From: Chara braunii
Lineage: Eukaryota > Streptophyta > Charophyceae > Charales > Characeae
NCBI GenBank assembly: GCA_003427395.1
Contig: BFEA01000410.1
Location: 1 to 32,682 of the forward strand
DNA: 32,682 nucleotides
Direction of reading: 5' to 3'
The notes under the pieces are model-generated. The model was not told the origin of the DNA. It saw only the letters and a list, made by a program, of their open reading frames with translations, and did no database searches. Within the stretch, counting starts at the first letter, position 1, and each line of letters starts with the position of its first letter. The position numbers and the translations under genes are program-made. Of this stretch, positions 18,039 through 27,949 are shown one piece after another.

Positions 18039-18673
18039 GGGTAGAGGATCCCGGCCTGCTCCATGTTGGATCTTGTTGTGATCCAATCTGGGGTTGGCAC
18101 TCATCCGGGTCAAAAGGTAGCCCCCCCACTGGGGTGGACATTTCGTACGCATAATAACCTGCATCCTTTTTTTTTTTTTTTTTTTTTTAGGACAAGGCTC
18201 AGCGTGTGCCCGTCTATTCGTGGGGAGCAGCACGTGCTGGGAACCGGGCCCAGCGTCCCATATGGAAATTTACTGAAAGTTTGAGATACCAGGGTGTACG
18301 CATAATAACCTGCATCCTTAGATCCCACTACTCTAATTCTCTTCAGCTTGTTTTCTTGTGCCGTACGGTCCAGGCCACTGTTTCTTTTCGGTCCATCTTG
18401 CCCCCGGTACGTCAGGTCCATAGGCCTGCAGCTGTACTCTTCCTTGGGTTATTTGTGATACCCTGAAGATGAGCATCGGGATGCCATTTGGGGTATATAA
18501 CCCAATCAAGGGGACACAGTGACAAGCCGTCCTGCAGCGTAACCACCCGTTGGGGCGGGATCACCATTTGCAGTTTCGGTAGCTTGGCTTGGATGCTTTT
18601 GATATATTTCAGTTGAGGCCGGAGCTAGTGAACTGTCTTCCAAGTGCCTGCTTGGCTGTCCCACAGGTCACCG
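18039..18673 (-). pseudogene. LINE ORF2 fragment (second copy), with insertion
   Basis: Minus-strand LINE sequence overlapping the left copy: 18048-18095 matches 17628-17671, 18097-18167 matches 17905-17975, and 18296-18345 matches 17953-17996. Between the first two blocks, about 230 bp present on the left is missing here. Further up, the translation gives DLWDSQAGTWKTVH, LRPQLKYIKSIQAKLPKLQ and LDWVIYPKWHPDAHLQG. These correspond to DLWDELKANG and following residues in the plus-strand LINE at about 9970-10140. A short 128-bp element splits it at 18168. It ends at the 5' LTR. Confidence 0.75.
18145..18318 (-). mobile_element. 5'-truncated LINE insertion with 23-bp target-site duplication (S3)
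   Basis: Identical 23-base direct repeats (18145-18167 and 18296-18318, GTACGCATAATAACCTGC...) flank a 128-bp insert at 18168-18295. On the minus strand the insert begins ACCCTGGTATCTCAAAC, carries GGGACGCTGGGCCCGG with its hairpin and ends in about 21 A. The same 23 bases occur once, without insert, at 17953-17975, giving an empty site in the related LINE copy. Long variable target duplication, a poly(A) tail and 5' truncation are classical signs of L1-type target-primed reverse transcription. Confidence 0.88.
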
Positions 18674-20168
18674 TGTGATAAGTCAGAATCCGCACTCCGC
18701 GGCTTCCCGTACCCTTACGGGAAAATCCCCCGTAAAGCCCCGAAGTACGGATTCAAGATAATAGAGAAAACCAGGGCTTCATTTCTTTTTCTTTCTTTCT
18801 TTTTCCTTTACGAAAAGAGGGACGGAGTAGAGAATGCAATTCGGGCCTCGCGTGGCCGGTTAGCGGCCGCGCCAAGAAATTCAAGGAGTTGGGAATTGGC
18901 GGGAGTAGGAATTTCGAATTTTTGCGCGCGCAGCTGTTTTTTGAATTTTTGCGCGCCGTGTAAACCCGTTCTCCCGCACTGCATCCCCCCACTTGCTGCG
19001 CATCCCCTTCCTGCATGTCTCTTGGTCTTCCCCCTAAGCGAAGTTCGATCCCCCCCCCCTTTCTCCTTTCCCTGCGAACGATTGGCTGTCTGATTGGGAT
19101 GGTCGGGGCAATGTGGTGGTGGCGTGAGCGCACCCCCCCTTGGACGACCACCCTAATCACGCAGATCATCCGACTCACCTCCTTCGATCCTTCTAGAACC
19201 TTTGCCCTTCCTTTGTCCTGCTCATCCACGCCCCGTGCTTCGAGCAGCCTCCCCGTTGCTTTCCCCGCTATAAATTCTTGCAACTCCTTCCTCTCACTCT
19301 CTTTGATCTCAGCTGCAAGCTGCGCAGGCTATGCGTGAAGCGCGCAGCGCCGGAAAGCCTCAACGTGCCCCGTGGTGGCCCTAGTGGGCAGAGTGACGGC
19401 GGGTGGCAGAGTTAGCGGTAGACTTAGGGTAAGGCATTCAGAGGGACGGAGCGGTGGTGGAGATTAGACGCGGGCAGCGGCAGGGCCTTGTGGCTATGGT
19501 TGTCGGTGGTTTTGACAGATTGGGGACTGGGCCCGGAGCAGCCAGTCGTGAGAATTTTGTATTTTAAGACGAGTTTTTTCTACATTGCTGCTTTGTCCCC
19601 ACGTGATGTGTGCATGATCCCAATGCGTGCGTGATCCATTATGCATGTTCGGGTATGAAACTCTATGGATGTTGAATGTTTCATTGAGGGCTCTATGGTA
19701 GGCGTGTGGCGACGGTTGGTCCTTGGGTACGAAGGAGCAGTCCGCTTCCCCAAACTCTCCCGCAACGCGGGTGCCCTCCCCGCCCGTTTTCGAACTTCGG
19801 TTCCATCGACCTACCCGACCCCGGGCAGCCCTTTGTTGTGCCGTCCGCACGGACTCGACGAGTCGGACGTCGAAACTTGAACCCGATTTCACGGCTTCCG
19901 CCCCCAAGGGCCGCGCGAACCTGGCGCCTTGGGGAACGGAGCCTCGTTCCCGGCGACTTCGTTTTTCTTCTTCTCTCCCCTCTTGTTTTCTTTTCTTCCT
20001 TTTTTTATGAGGTGATGGCGGTCAGGCCGTAGGGCACCGTTATTCGCCCCCGGCGGCAACTCAAACCCCTGCCTAGGCACCTCAGCCTAAAGCAAGAGTC
20101 CCCCGTTTCATCCAGGTGGCATAACCCCCACAACCAAAAATCGTCGACCACGCCCCTAACAACTCTGA
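18674..20168 (+). mobile_element. Ty3/gypsy 5' LTR
   Basis: Starts TGTGATAAGTCAGAATCC and is about 90 percent identical by eye to 29807-32018 in the same orientation. Similarity ends around CCCCTAACAACTCTGA (20168). It contains a TATA-like box (19269), a GC-rich upstream part and a T-rich tract near 19960-20006. It lacks about 708 bp that the 3' LTR has, between GCGTGTG and GCGACGG near 19708. The flanking sequence is a LINE. No primer-binding site complementary to a common initiator tRNA was recognised between 20168 and the gag start. Confidence 0.88.
19269..19274 (+). promoter_or_regulatory. TATA-like box in 5' LTR
   Basis: TATAAA within CCGCTATAAATTCTTGCAAC, conserved in the 3' LTR at 30417-30422. 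It lies about 600 bp into the LTR, a plausible place for the element's promoter and U3/R boundary. Transcription start is not known. Confidence 0.5.
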
Positions 20169-20409
20169 CCGGCGTCCGAAGTACAGAACGCCGCGCGGGG
20201 CATGAAGTTCGTTTCAGAGCTGATTTGTTTCAGTTTCGAGGTGACCGTCTCCTTTGGGGCGGCTGTCCATTTAGTTGAAATTCCTCATTATTTGTGTAGA
20301 CTTTATTTTTCCTTTTTGCTTACGGATAGGCTGGTGCCCAGGTACCGCCGCCCCGCGAACGCCAATCACAACCAACCAAAAGGGGCAGAGGTGAAACCAA
20401 CCCAGTGTC

Positions 20410-20996
20410 ATGCTGGAACCAGGACAGGAAGTGGATAATCATGCAGGATTGACCGACCATCCCCTATACATTGTTCCTCCTCCCTCCGAAGTTCCCATCT
20501 TCTCTGAAGGTGAAACGGACCCACGCACCTAGTTGGGGGCCCTGAAGGCTCAGGGTTGGACGAACCAGCTGCTTCGAAAACGGATTCCGAGAAGGTTAGC
20601 CGGGACCACGTTTGAATGGTATGGAAAAAAACTCTATACCAATTGACCTACCTTCTAGAGAAAATTTCTCGAATGCTTTGATCACATCACGCCGGGGAAG
20701 TGTTTGCGCCTAATTAAGGAATATACGCAGCAGCCCCGTGAGACTCTGGCGAGGTACGCAGAGCGCTTTACATACTTGGCTGAATGCTATAGGGTTGACC
20801 AGAAAATGGTGCGAACCAATTTTGTCTGAACAGTTTGGGGGTTATCTGCCGATTGCAGAAAAAGATCCATAAGAAATGCAACCCCATCGAACATACCTTC
20901 ACTGAGATCATTCAGTACGCTATCAAATATGGAAAAAAAAACTATGATGTAGGTTCGGATTTAGAATCCGACGACGATGACCCATCAGCTGTCTGA
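20410..20996 (+). pseudogene. Ty3/gypsy gag (capsid part), stops and frameshift
   Basis: The capsid-forming gag region packages element RNA. The first frame begins MLEPGQEVDNHAGLTDHPLY and contains GWTNQLLRKRIPRRLAG, FEWYGKKLY, RKFLECFDHITPGK, then the typical QQPRETLARYAERFTYLAE (about 20731-20790). This matches the Retrotrans_gag layout. In-frame stops occur near 20530, 20640, 20655 and 20828. A frame change near 20830 is needed to read LNSLGVICRLQKKIHKKC and IIQYAIKYGKK up to the stop at about 20996. The start was chosen as the first ATG in frame with the domain. Confidence 0.75.
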
Positions 20997-21098
20997 CGCT
21001 ATAGCTATTCTGCTACGGCTCAGATGTTTGAAGCCTGAGATCGCTTCGGATTAGGACCGACCAAGAAGAATCCGGACCCAAGAACCCCATCTTCTCCC

Positions 21099-21887
21099 TT
21101 GGCCTCCCGGGGCGCCATTCAGACACAAGGGGGGTCGGACATAGACGAACCCTCGATGAAGGAGATAGTCGCACAAGTTGTGACTGTTGTGGCGCCTTTA
21201 ACCGAGTTCGTTCAAAGCTTGCAGAGGCAAAGGGTGGCAGTGGCACAGAGACGGCCAGTGGCTGCGGCCGCAGGAGCGGCGCTTCCTCGACCTGTTGTGG
21301 TTGGAGCTACTCAGCCTATGCGATGTTATAATTGCAATTACCCCGGACGCTTGGCCAAGGACTGTCTGCGACCCCGGGCTCAGGTAGTGATTGCTGGCCT
21401 GTCCCAGATCCCGCTGGCAGCTCCAACCGCTGCAGGACAAGGGCGCGTGGCAGCAGTTATGGACGCGGTGACCCCAGACATGGTGGCGCTGGCGGCCGCC
21501 GAAATTGGAATCGATGAATCTCTGGCGGCCGCGATGCTCGAACCCGGAACCATTGGCGTAATCCGCCATACCCCGCGGGTTACCGACGAAAGCGACTTGG
21601 GACCACGGAGACCCGGATTCGAAAACCCCACGATACCGGGTCCCGAGTACAAGGACGGTCAAATCGATGTACTCGATGCCTTAAGGGCTCTAGATCCGCG
21701 GATACCAGTACTCATTCCTTACCTGCTGACCATTTCGGAGACTGCCAACAAGAAACTGATTGAAAGGTGCCTGAAGAACCGTCCCCGGTTCGAGGAAGGC
21801 CGAAGGGGTAAAAAGTTGGCGATCAATGACCCACCGGTGGTGGTCGAGGCTCAACGGTTTCAACCCTCAACCTCGAAAACCCATTAA
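21099..21887 (+). CDS. Ty3/gypsy gag C-terminus with altered zinc knuckle
   Basis: A 262-codon open frame continuing gag. Residues 75-88 read CYNCNYPGRLAKDC, a CCHC-type zinc knuckle used to bind element RNA, but Arg (CGC) stands where the zinc-binding His (CAC) is expected, a single A-to-G change. The upstream part is Ala/Val/Gln-rich. Downstream an acidic region follows (DAVTPDMVALAAAEIGIDES), then RALDPRIPVLIPYLLTISE and KKLIERCLKNRPRFEE, which lead into the protease region as in other gag-pol fusions. The ATG may be internal, since the frame upstream is broken. Confidence 0.7.
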   Translation: MASRGAIQTQGGSDIDEPSMKEIVAQVVTVVAPLTEFVQSLQRQRVAVAQRRPVAAAAGAALPRPVVVGATQPMRCYNCNYPGRLAKDCLRPRAQVVIAGLSQIPLAAPTAAGQGRVAAVMDAVTPDMVALAAAEIGIDESLAAAMLEPGTIGVIRHTPRVTDESDLGPRRPGFENPTIPGPEYKDGQIDVLDALRALDPRIPVLIPYLLTISETANKKLIERCLKNRPRFEEGRRGKKLAINDPPVVVEAQRFQPSTSKTH

Positions 21888-22490
21888 TCCAATCGGGTCG
21901 GCATCATCCACACCGTAGATCCACCGACGGCGAAACCCGAGGTGTTTCTTCGGGCTTAGCCGATTACCCGGAAGAGTGTGGAGTGTGGCTGCGAGGTCTG
22001 GGGAAGCTCTTCGGCCGCCATCCTGGATTCTGGATCGTCGGTTGTAGGTATCTCTTGGAGTTTGATGAAGCGCTTGGGTCGGGAGAAGCAGGTTCAACCC
22101 CTCCGACCCGACGAACTGTATGTATCCGCCACATAGGACAACATTTATTGTAAAGGACGGATTATGGATGTTCCTATAAGAGTCAGGGGGGTGCATTGCC
22201 TGTGTGACGCATTCGTATTGGATGTGCAGGCGTACAATGTGTTTCTAGGAATCCCGTGGCATGCGGCAATAGGGGCACGAAAGAATTTTGACAGTTCCAA
22301 AATAGTGCTCACCTCGGCCCACCCTAAGCCCCAAACGATACCCATGAGGATGGTCGAGCATGCATGCGCACAGCCGGCCCCTCGCATTTCTACCGAGGTT
22401 CACAGAGTTAATATGGTTCGATGCATGTGGATAGGCGAAGAAAGACCTGCGATGGAAACCGAGAATTTGGACGACCGATATCCGATATGA
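21888..22490 (+). pseudogene. Ty3/gypsy aspartic protease region
   Basis: A retropepsin that would cleave the Gag-Pol polyprotein. The active-site motif AILDSGSSVV lies at 22017-22046 (DSG at 22026-22034). VQPLRPDELYVSAT with a stop follows, then RIMDVPIRVRGVHCLCDAFV and NVFLGIPWHAAIGARKNFD (22235-22291), which matches the C-terminal flap and ILG-like strand region. The parts are in different frames, so at least one frameshift and one stop separate them. It sits in the normal gag-PR-RT order. Confidence 0.75.
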
Positions 22491-22550
22491 ATTCAAGACC
22501 GGAGAATTCGGACGAACCCGACCGATATCCGATACGAATTCAAGACCGGT
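22461..22550. repeat. Imperfect tandem duplication (41 and 49 bp)
   Basis: Copy 1 at 22461-22501 and copy 2 at 22502-22550, both running from GAGAATT through CGATATCCGATA to GAATTCAAGACCG. Copy 2 has 5 to 8 extra bases. The duplication shifts frame downstream of the protease. Confidence 0.85.
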
Positions 22551-22825
22551 TCCACCAACTTAGGTGGCACGTGTCAACGGGGATTATCTCGAGCGAGTCT
22601 AGTTGGTCCCAGGTGTTCTCCTCTACTGTGAGGGGGGAACCTTTGCTGAGGGTGTCGCGAATAATCGACTTCTTGGAACCCCCTGCGTCCCTGTATCTCA
22701 GAACGGACCCCCTCCCGGAGAGGTTTGTTGAGTTTAGGGGGCTATGTGACTTGTCTTTTAAGCCCCCGCCTATGAATCCCCCCTGGAGGCGGCCTTGCGC
22801 GGACTAGGCCGCGGTCCATGACCAT

Positions 22826-23160
22826 GAGAAAAAAAAAAAAATCAAAAAATTCAAGAATTTATGGAAAACAAATATGTTATGCAGAAAAATATTTTGAACA
22901 ACTTTTGCCTTCTAGTCATATCCAAAAACGTTACTGAATTAAAAAAGAAAAAAAACACATAAGTTTCATAGTTTTTCTTTAAAAAAAAAATAATAATAAC
23001 TTTTGTCTAAGAAAATTTAGTTTTTGAATTTTTTAAATTTGAAGACGAAGTCAAAAAAAAAATAAAAAAAATTGCACAATTTAGATCTCAGAAAGATCTA
23101 CAATGCTATATTTTTGGTTTTGTTTTTTAGATTTTTTTCTTAAGTCTAAAAAAATTCCTG
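22826..23160. other. AT-rich non-coding island inside the gypsy element
   Basis: About 330 bp of A- and T-runs with almost no open frame, sharply bounded by GC-rich sequence on both sides (GGCCGCGGTCC on the left, CGAGGCCGCACCC on the right). It interrupts the expected protease-to-RT continuity and could be an inserted fragment of AT-rich DNA. No terminal repeats are evident. Confidence 0.6.
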
Positions 23161-23226
23161 AAAGTCGAGGCCGCACCCAACCGCGGCCGGAGCTGCGGCG
23201 GCCGTTATCACAGCCGCCCTCCGAGT

Positions 23227-23616
23227 TTGACCCTGTGGCCACGGCAACGGGTGATACATAGGCCCCCGCGACCCCTATCCACCAACCCCAAGGTCACAGC
23301 GCCTCTGAAAGAAAGGGTGGCGTTTCAACCCAAGACCTCGGAAAACGCATGGGGCCCGAAGGAACTCCTACAAGCATTTTCAGTGGAACCCTCGGTCGAG
23401 GGAGAAACCAAAATGAAAAATGAGCCGATAACTCCAGCAGATAGTCAACTCATAGCCACCGTGCTCTCGGTCCAAACCGATAACTCCTTGCTCGGAGCCT
23501 CCCCAGAGGAAACCGTTCGGGTCCCAACTGTCACCTCAAAGTTCCTAGTGGGAGCATCGATATTCAGATACCTGCCCATGTACCTAGCGAATATTGACAC
23601 CCCCTCCTTGCAGTAA
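23227..23616 (+). pseudogene. Ty3/gypsy protease-RT linker frame
   Basis: A 129-codon open frame with no recognised catalytic motif, rich in Pro, Thr and Lys at the start. It ends with FLVGASIFRYLPMYLANIDTPSLQ just upstream of the RT. By position it is the region joining protease to reverse transcriptase. The beginning directly follows the AT-rich island, so the natural N-terminal connection is lost. Confidence 0.45.
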
Positions 23617-23689
23617 TACGGGCTTACCCCGAGGCGGTCAGTATCCAAGATCACAATATAGGACAGGTGCACTTGATAAGCCACACAAT

Positions 23690-24540
23690 TGATACCGGGG
23701 ACCACGCCCTGATACACTGCCGACTGTACCGCTACTCGTTAAAGGAACAACAACTAGCCTTGGAGAGGGTACAACCGTACAGGAGTTCGAGCGTCTAGGA
23801 TGGGTAGAACCCTCCCTAGGTCCTTGGCCGTTCCCTGTGGTCCTCGTGCTGAAACGAAATGGCACTGTCCGCGTTTGCATCGACTATCCGAAATTAAATG
23901 CAATTACCACCAAGGCCGTTTACCCGCTTCCTCGTATCAATGATCTTTTGGATATCGTAGGTTCTGCACGAGTCTTCTCCAAGTTCGATATCTGACACAG
24001 TTTTCACCATGTCGCAGTCCGAACAGAAGATAGGCCCAAAACGGCCTTTGTCTTATTTGAGGGCACGTGGCTGTGGGTTAGATGTCCTATGGGAATATGC
24101 AACGCACCCACGACGTTCCAGCGAGCCATGAATATGGCTTTCGCAGAGTTTGTCAACAAAACCCGCCTGACCCAACCCCTAGTAAATTTTTGTATAATTG
24201 TGTGTATGGATGATATTTTGATTTTTTCCAAAACACACGAGTACCATGTGGAACATGTCCAGTGGGTCTTGCATGCATTGAAAGAGGCGGGGTTCAAAGT
24301 GGCTTCGGAGAAAAGCAAGTTTTTCTCTCTCAAAATTCTCCTTCTCGGGGTACATCGTCACGGTGGATGGCTTTAAACCGGATCCAAGGAAGGTGGCCTC
24401 TGTACAAGAGGCACCGGTGTCGGTTACGCTCACTCAAATTCGAGATTTCCTCGGCCTCACTTCGTACTGTTGGCGATTCATCCAAGGGTTTGTCAGCCTC
24501 GTCAATCCTCTGACCAATTTGGTGAAGAAGGAAGAATAGT
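23690..24540 (+). pseudogene. Ty3/gypsy reverse transcriptase, degraded
   Basis: In order: YRYSLKEQQLALE, then after a frameshift RLGWVEPSLGPWPFPVVLV, NGTVRVCIDYPKLNAI, YPLPRINDLLD and VFSKFDI (motif A), followed by TGA where an Arg codon is likely, HSFHHVAV and RPKTAFVLFEGTW. PMGICNAPTTFQRAMN (motif B region) and FCIIVCMDDILIFSKT follow; the active site is CMDD at 24203-24214, where YMDD is usual (TAT to TGT). Connection sequence to about 24540 is frameshifted. The RT would copy element RNA to DNA; stops and frameshifts preclude function. Confidence 0.88.
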
Positions 24541-25267
24541 TGATCTAGACGTCGGAGTGCGCGGCGGCTTTTCGAACGCTAAAAAAGACCCTGACTACTA
24601 TGCCGATCCTCGCGCAACCAGATCTGACAAAACCGTTCGCTCTGCACACCGATTGGCAGCCGCAAGCAATATCGGCGGTGCTGACTCAACGGGAGCAGAC
24701 GGGAAGGAGCACGTCATTGGATACGCATCGAAGACACTGAGCCAGACGCAATCAAATTCCGAAGCTTGCAAGGGCGAGTGTTTGGCAGTGGTGTGGGGAA
24801 TCCCGCATTTTCGATCGTACCTCCACGGCCAGAAGTTCGTTCTCGTGACGGATCATCGGCCGTTGTTGTCCTTAAACAGCCATTTCGTCAAAACGGACAT
24901 ATAATATTTTTTGAACAAAATCAAAACCGGTTTTTTTTGCCAAAATCCGGTCGGAATTTTTTGCTCCTGGGGGTCCGGCGTTCTGGGAACGCCGGACCCC
25001 TGGGAGCAAAAAATTCCGACGGGATTTTGGCAAAAAAAGTCAGTTTTGATTTCGTTCAAAAAATATAATATGTCCGTTTTGACGAAATGGCTGTTCTTAC
25101 TAAACAACACGGATTATACGGGAACGTTGGGAAGGTGGGCAGTGAGGCTGCAAGATTACGACTTCGACATATGCCACCGCGCGATCAAACAACACGGAAT
25201 CGAGGACGGACTGACTCGCCTCCAGCCACCGAAGAACTGCCCAACGAATGAACAACTCATTTCGTGA
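24541..25267 (+). pseudogene. Ty3/gypsy RNase H, split by a palindromic insertion
   Basis: This degrades RNA in RNA-DNA hybrids. The N-terminal part reads PILAQPDLTKPFALHTDW (with the first catalytic Asp) and AISAVLTQREQ. After a frameshift near 24700 come KEHVIGYASKTLSQTQSN and GECLAVVWGIPHFRSYLHG, then VLVTDHRPLLSLN (about 24840-24876). A 211-bp palindromic element follows. The domain resumes with NNTDYTGTLGRWAVRLQDYD (about 25104-25163) and HGIEDGLTRLQ. The protein order across the insertion shows that it landed in a formerly continuous coding sequence. Confidence 0.85.
24880..25090. mobile_element. Palindromic MITE-like element, copy 1
   Basis: A near-perfect inverted repeat of 211 bp. 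It opens CCATTTCGTCAAAACGGAC and closes with the inverse GTCCGTTTTGACGAAATGG; the arms also share TTTTTTGAAC-AAAT and GGTCCGGCGTTC around a 4-base centre. A single strand could fold into one long hairpin. It splits the RNase H frame. It shares its ends with copies at 27015 and 27950. Inverted similarity extends a few bases beyond (AACAG/CTGTT), so exact ends are uncertain and I could not fix a target-site duplication. Confidence 0.85.
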
Positions 25268-25779
25268 AAAGAAGCTTCGCCTCCGATGGAACCTCACTAC
25301 GAAGAAGTACACGTCATTCACAAGGGAAGCGCTGAGGCGCGAGATGACAGTCGACCTCTCTTGAAGCAGCGGCTACCCCTTCATCTTCCCCTGGCTCTTC
25401 GACCCACTCGTCTACCCCTCACTCTCCCACTAGCCTATCATTGCATTCCTGCTTTTTCTGCACCTACCGGACCGGGGAGATTCACACCTAGGAGAAACTA
25501 GTTTTATCTCATGGGTACGATGCATCCAACGCCGCATGACTTGGTCCCAATGGTATTGCGTTAGGTACCAGAATGAGAAGAAGTGGAATTGTCCCAATTG
25601 CTGAACGGATCACGTACCCACTAGGAAACGATATATAGAGGCTAGGACAGAGAACGGATTTTTGCCAAGTGTCCGTAAAGCAGAGGTCTGGACGGATCTT
25701 CTCCTGTTAAGGTACCTTAAGGAGACTCAAGCGAGACCCGCTGACGAAGCTTACCAAGGCGGAGCATCGGCGAGTCACG
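25268..25779. other. Degraded gypsy sequence between RNase H and integrase
   Basis: Contains short frames only (for example 25286-25501, rich in Pro, Leu and Arg), with no recognisable motif. Its position corresponds to the spacer before integrase. Confidence 0.4.
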
Positions 25780-26691
25780 GAATGGGCTCATGATTATCGT
25801 TGGCGGGAGTCAGCCTTGCAGAAACAAAAAGACAATGATGATAGTGAGTCGAGTTGGCTGACAGTTCCACACCCTCTCGCTAGGTTCGATTGGACACAAG
25901 CTGCCCACGAAGAGGATGTGGTCCATTTCGCGGTCGTACATGGAAAAAGCTATAGAGAAAAACGAATGATATTGGTCGGGAATTCGGGAGGATGTTAGAT
26001 ACATCGTCCAGAATTGCCCGGCCTGTGCGGCCGATAAGGCGCGTGTACAGATCCCCGAACGATGGTACCGACTAGGGTAGAACGCCCCTTCCAACGAGTT
26101 AGCATCGAGACTGCGGATATCAACGTACCGAGAGGCCCAGTCGATCAGGATGAGCTCAGTGTCCTCCTAGTGGCCGTCGATCATTTCTCGAAGTGGATTG
26201 AGGCCTATCCTATAACTAGTCGGAACTCGCAATAAGCGGTCTGGTATATTAATCGCTTTTTATGCATGCATTTGGACGTAGAAGAGGTACACATGGATAA
26301 CGGGTCGGAATTCCAAGGGGAGGTAGAGCGACAGCTGGTAAGGGCCGACGTTAAGATTTTGTACTCACCAGGGCACTGGCCACATGCCAACGGGCTCGTA
26401 GAGAACGCCAATCGAATGATTAAGACTGCCCTTAGATGGAACATCGTTGCAGGAGATATCAGGCCCTGGTCTGTCATAGTTGACCACATCTTGGTCGTCA
26501 ATCGGGCTACCCCCCACAACAGTACAGGGGTGTCCCCATTTGAACTGAGAACCAATAGTATCCCCCGTGTGCAGCTGTCACCTCTAGTGGGTACAAAAGT
26601 TAGAGCGACTCGGGCTCAACACCGAGAAAAGGCCCATCATTACATGGATCTAATGGCTAGGACCTACCTCGCATTAGCCCGAAGGCAATAG
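25780..26691 (+). pseudogene. Ty3/gypsy integrase, N-terminus broken, core mostly open
   Basis: This inserts element cDNA into host DNA. The zinc-binding end has a His-rich VHFAVVHGKS followed by YWSGIREDVRYIVQNCPACA (CxxC at 26015-26026). The catalytic core has PFQRVSIETADI (about 26089-26123), where Glu replaces the first expected Asp. It continues with LLVAVDHFSKWIEAYP, a stop near 26234, then the second Asp in HMDNGSEFQGE (about 26291-26322), and the third acidic residue in GLVENANRMIKTA (about 26393-26431). The last 141 codons (26266-26691) are open. The retained DNG and E motifs identify the family; the first-Asp change and the stop mark it as inactive. Confidence 0.85.
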
Positions 26692-27014
26692 AGGGTAGTG
26701 GAAATGACACACCAACAGCAGATCAGAGACTACGAGAACCAGGTACAAAAATCTGTGCGCTCCTCCAAAATCCATCCTTGCTACACTGGCATTAAATTTT
26801 ACGAGGTGAGTTGGCGCATAAGGCCAACACTCCGTAAAGCTGATCCCCCGGCTCAGCACGCAGGCCAGGCCGCTGACTCGACATCCTGCTGCCCTTCGTT
26901 TATTCCAACCATCGTTGGATCGCGCACGGGCTCCGGCCCCGTCTAGGCCTTCTCCCTCTTCTTCCTCGCCCTCCCCTGCTTCTTCTTCTTCCTCCTTCCA
27001 ATCCGCTTCAACGA
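26692..27014 (+). pseudogene. Post-integrase tail, Ser/Pro-rich
   Basis: In-frame continuation after the integrase stop contains EMTHQQQIRDYENQVQ and YEVSWRIRPTLRKA-type sequence, then a Ser/Pro-rich stretch (SRPSPSSSSPSPASSSSS, 26940-26995). A weak chromodomain-like VSW context is possible but unproven. It ends at the second palindromic element. Confidence 0.4.
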
Positions 27015-27273
27015 CCATTTCGTCAAAACGGACATATTATATTTTTGGAACGAAATTGAAATTGAGTTTTTGGGTCCGGGGGGGTCCAGCGTTCCTGGAA
27101 CGCCGAACCCCCTAGATGTATCTGACCTCAAGCAGAGACCAGATACATCTAGGGGGTCCGACGTTTTGGGAATGCTGGATCCCCAGGAGCCAAACATTCT
27201 GACCGGGTTTTGGCCCAAAAACTCAATTTCAATTTCGTTCAAAAAATATAATATGTCCGTTTTGACGAAATGG
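27015..27273. mobile_element. Palindromic MITE-like element, copy 2
   Basis: 259 bp. The arms open CCATTTCGTCAAAACGGAC and close with the inverse, and also share AAATTGAAATTGAGTTTTTGG and GGGGTCC. The centre has an extra hairpin, CCCCCTAGATGTATCTG against CAGATACATCTAGGGGG (about 27107-27154), that copy 1 lacks. The right flank CTGTTCTTC matches the copy 1 right flank, hinting that the true ends extend slightly further. Confidence 0.85.
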
Positions 27274-27790
27274 CTGTTCTTCGCCGTTTGAGGTTGAGGA
27301 CTCGATCGCGTAGGATGAGCCAGCACCAGCAGGGGAATAAGTCAGTTGAGCATTTTCAAACGTCGATCGCGAATCACCTATTGCGGCATCGGTTCAATGT
27401 TGATCAGCAGCTGCGATACGATGTCCAACATGTGAATGTGCCAGGGTCCAGCATTGCAGATCTCGCCATGTACTCGCTCCTTAGCGAACGAGTGACATAC
27501 GCGGGAGTATACGTGGATGTTATGCAGCTGCCTGCCCGGGAAACCACCATGGTATTCATCAAGTTTCGCACGCTCCAGGTGACCGCCAATTTGTGCACAG
27601 CGTTGCCACGTTCATCGGCGATTTGATGTCCCCGGACAATCGACACAGAGAACCAGTGTGGAACTCTCTGCGAGAGTACGGGGTGCAAGTGCTGAGATCG
27701 GTGGCGCGTATGCAGGGAAAGGGCCACTGATTCAAGCCTTACTACAAGCTGTTGCGAAGGACACAGAATGACCCACTTACACTGGTGCCT
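27274..27790 (+). pseudogene. Unidentified extra coding region downstream of integrase, part 1
   Basis: The open frame to 27626 includes MSQHQQGNKSVEHFQTSIAN (27315 on), LLRHRFNVDQQLRYDVQHV, ADLAMYSLLSERVTYAGVY and MVFIKFRTLQVTANL. The composition is that of a real folded protein, but I do not recognise the family. A frame change near 27620 is needed for continuation as CTAFATFIGDLM-like sequence. Gypsy elements of plants sometimes carry an additional ORF between integrase and the 3' LTR; this fits that position. No transmembrane segment or furin site supports an envelope identity. Confidence 0.5.
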
Positions 27791-27949
27791 CAACTACCCG
27801 CGCTCCTTTCCCCCCCCCGATCCTCTCAACATCCATGCTATCCCCCCTTTCTCGTACAAAATGTCAGACTCTCCATTCTTTTCTTACATCACCCTTCCTT
27901 ATCAACTCACGGAGAGCCCCTACCCCATGCGCAACTTCTCAAAGAACTA

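Noticed and set aside
20168-20409. A primer-binding site after the 5' LTR
   Set aside because: TGG-starting candidates (for example TGGTGCCCAGG near 20333) do not match a tRNA 3' end that I can name and are not placed directly at the LTR edge.
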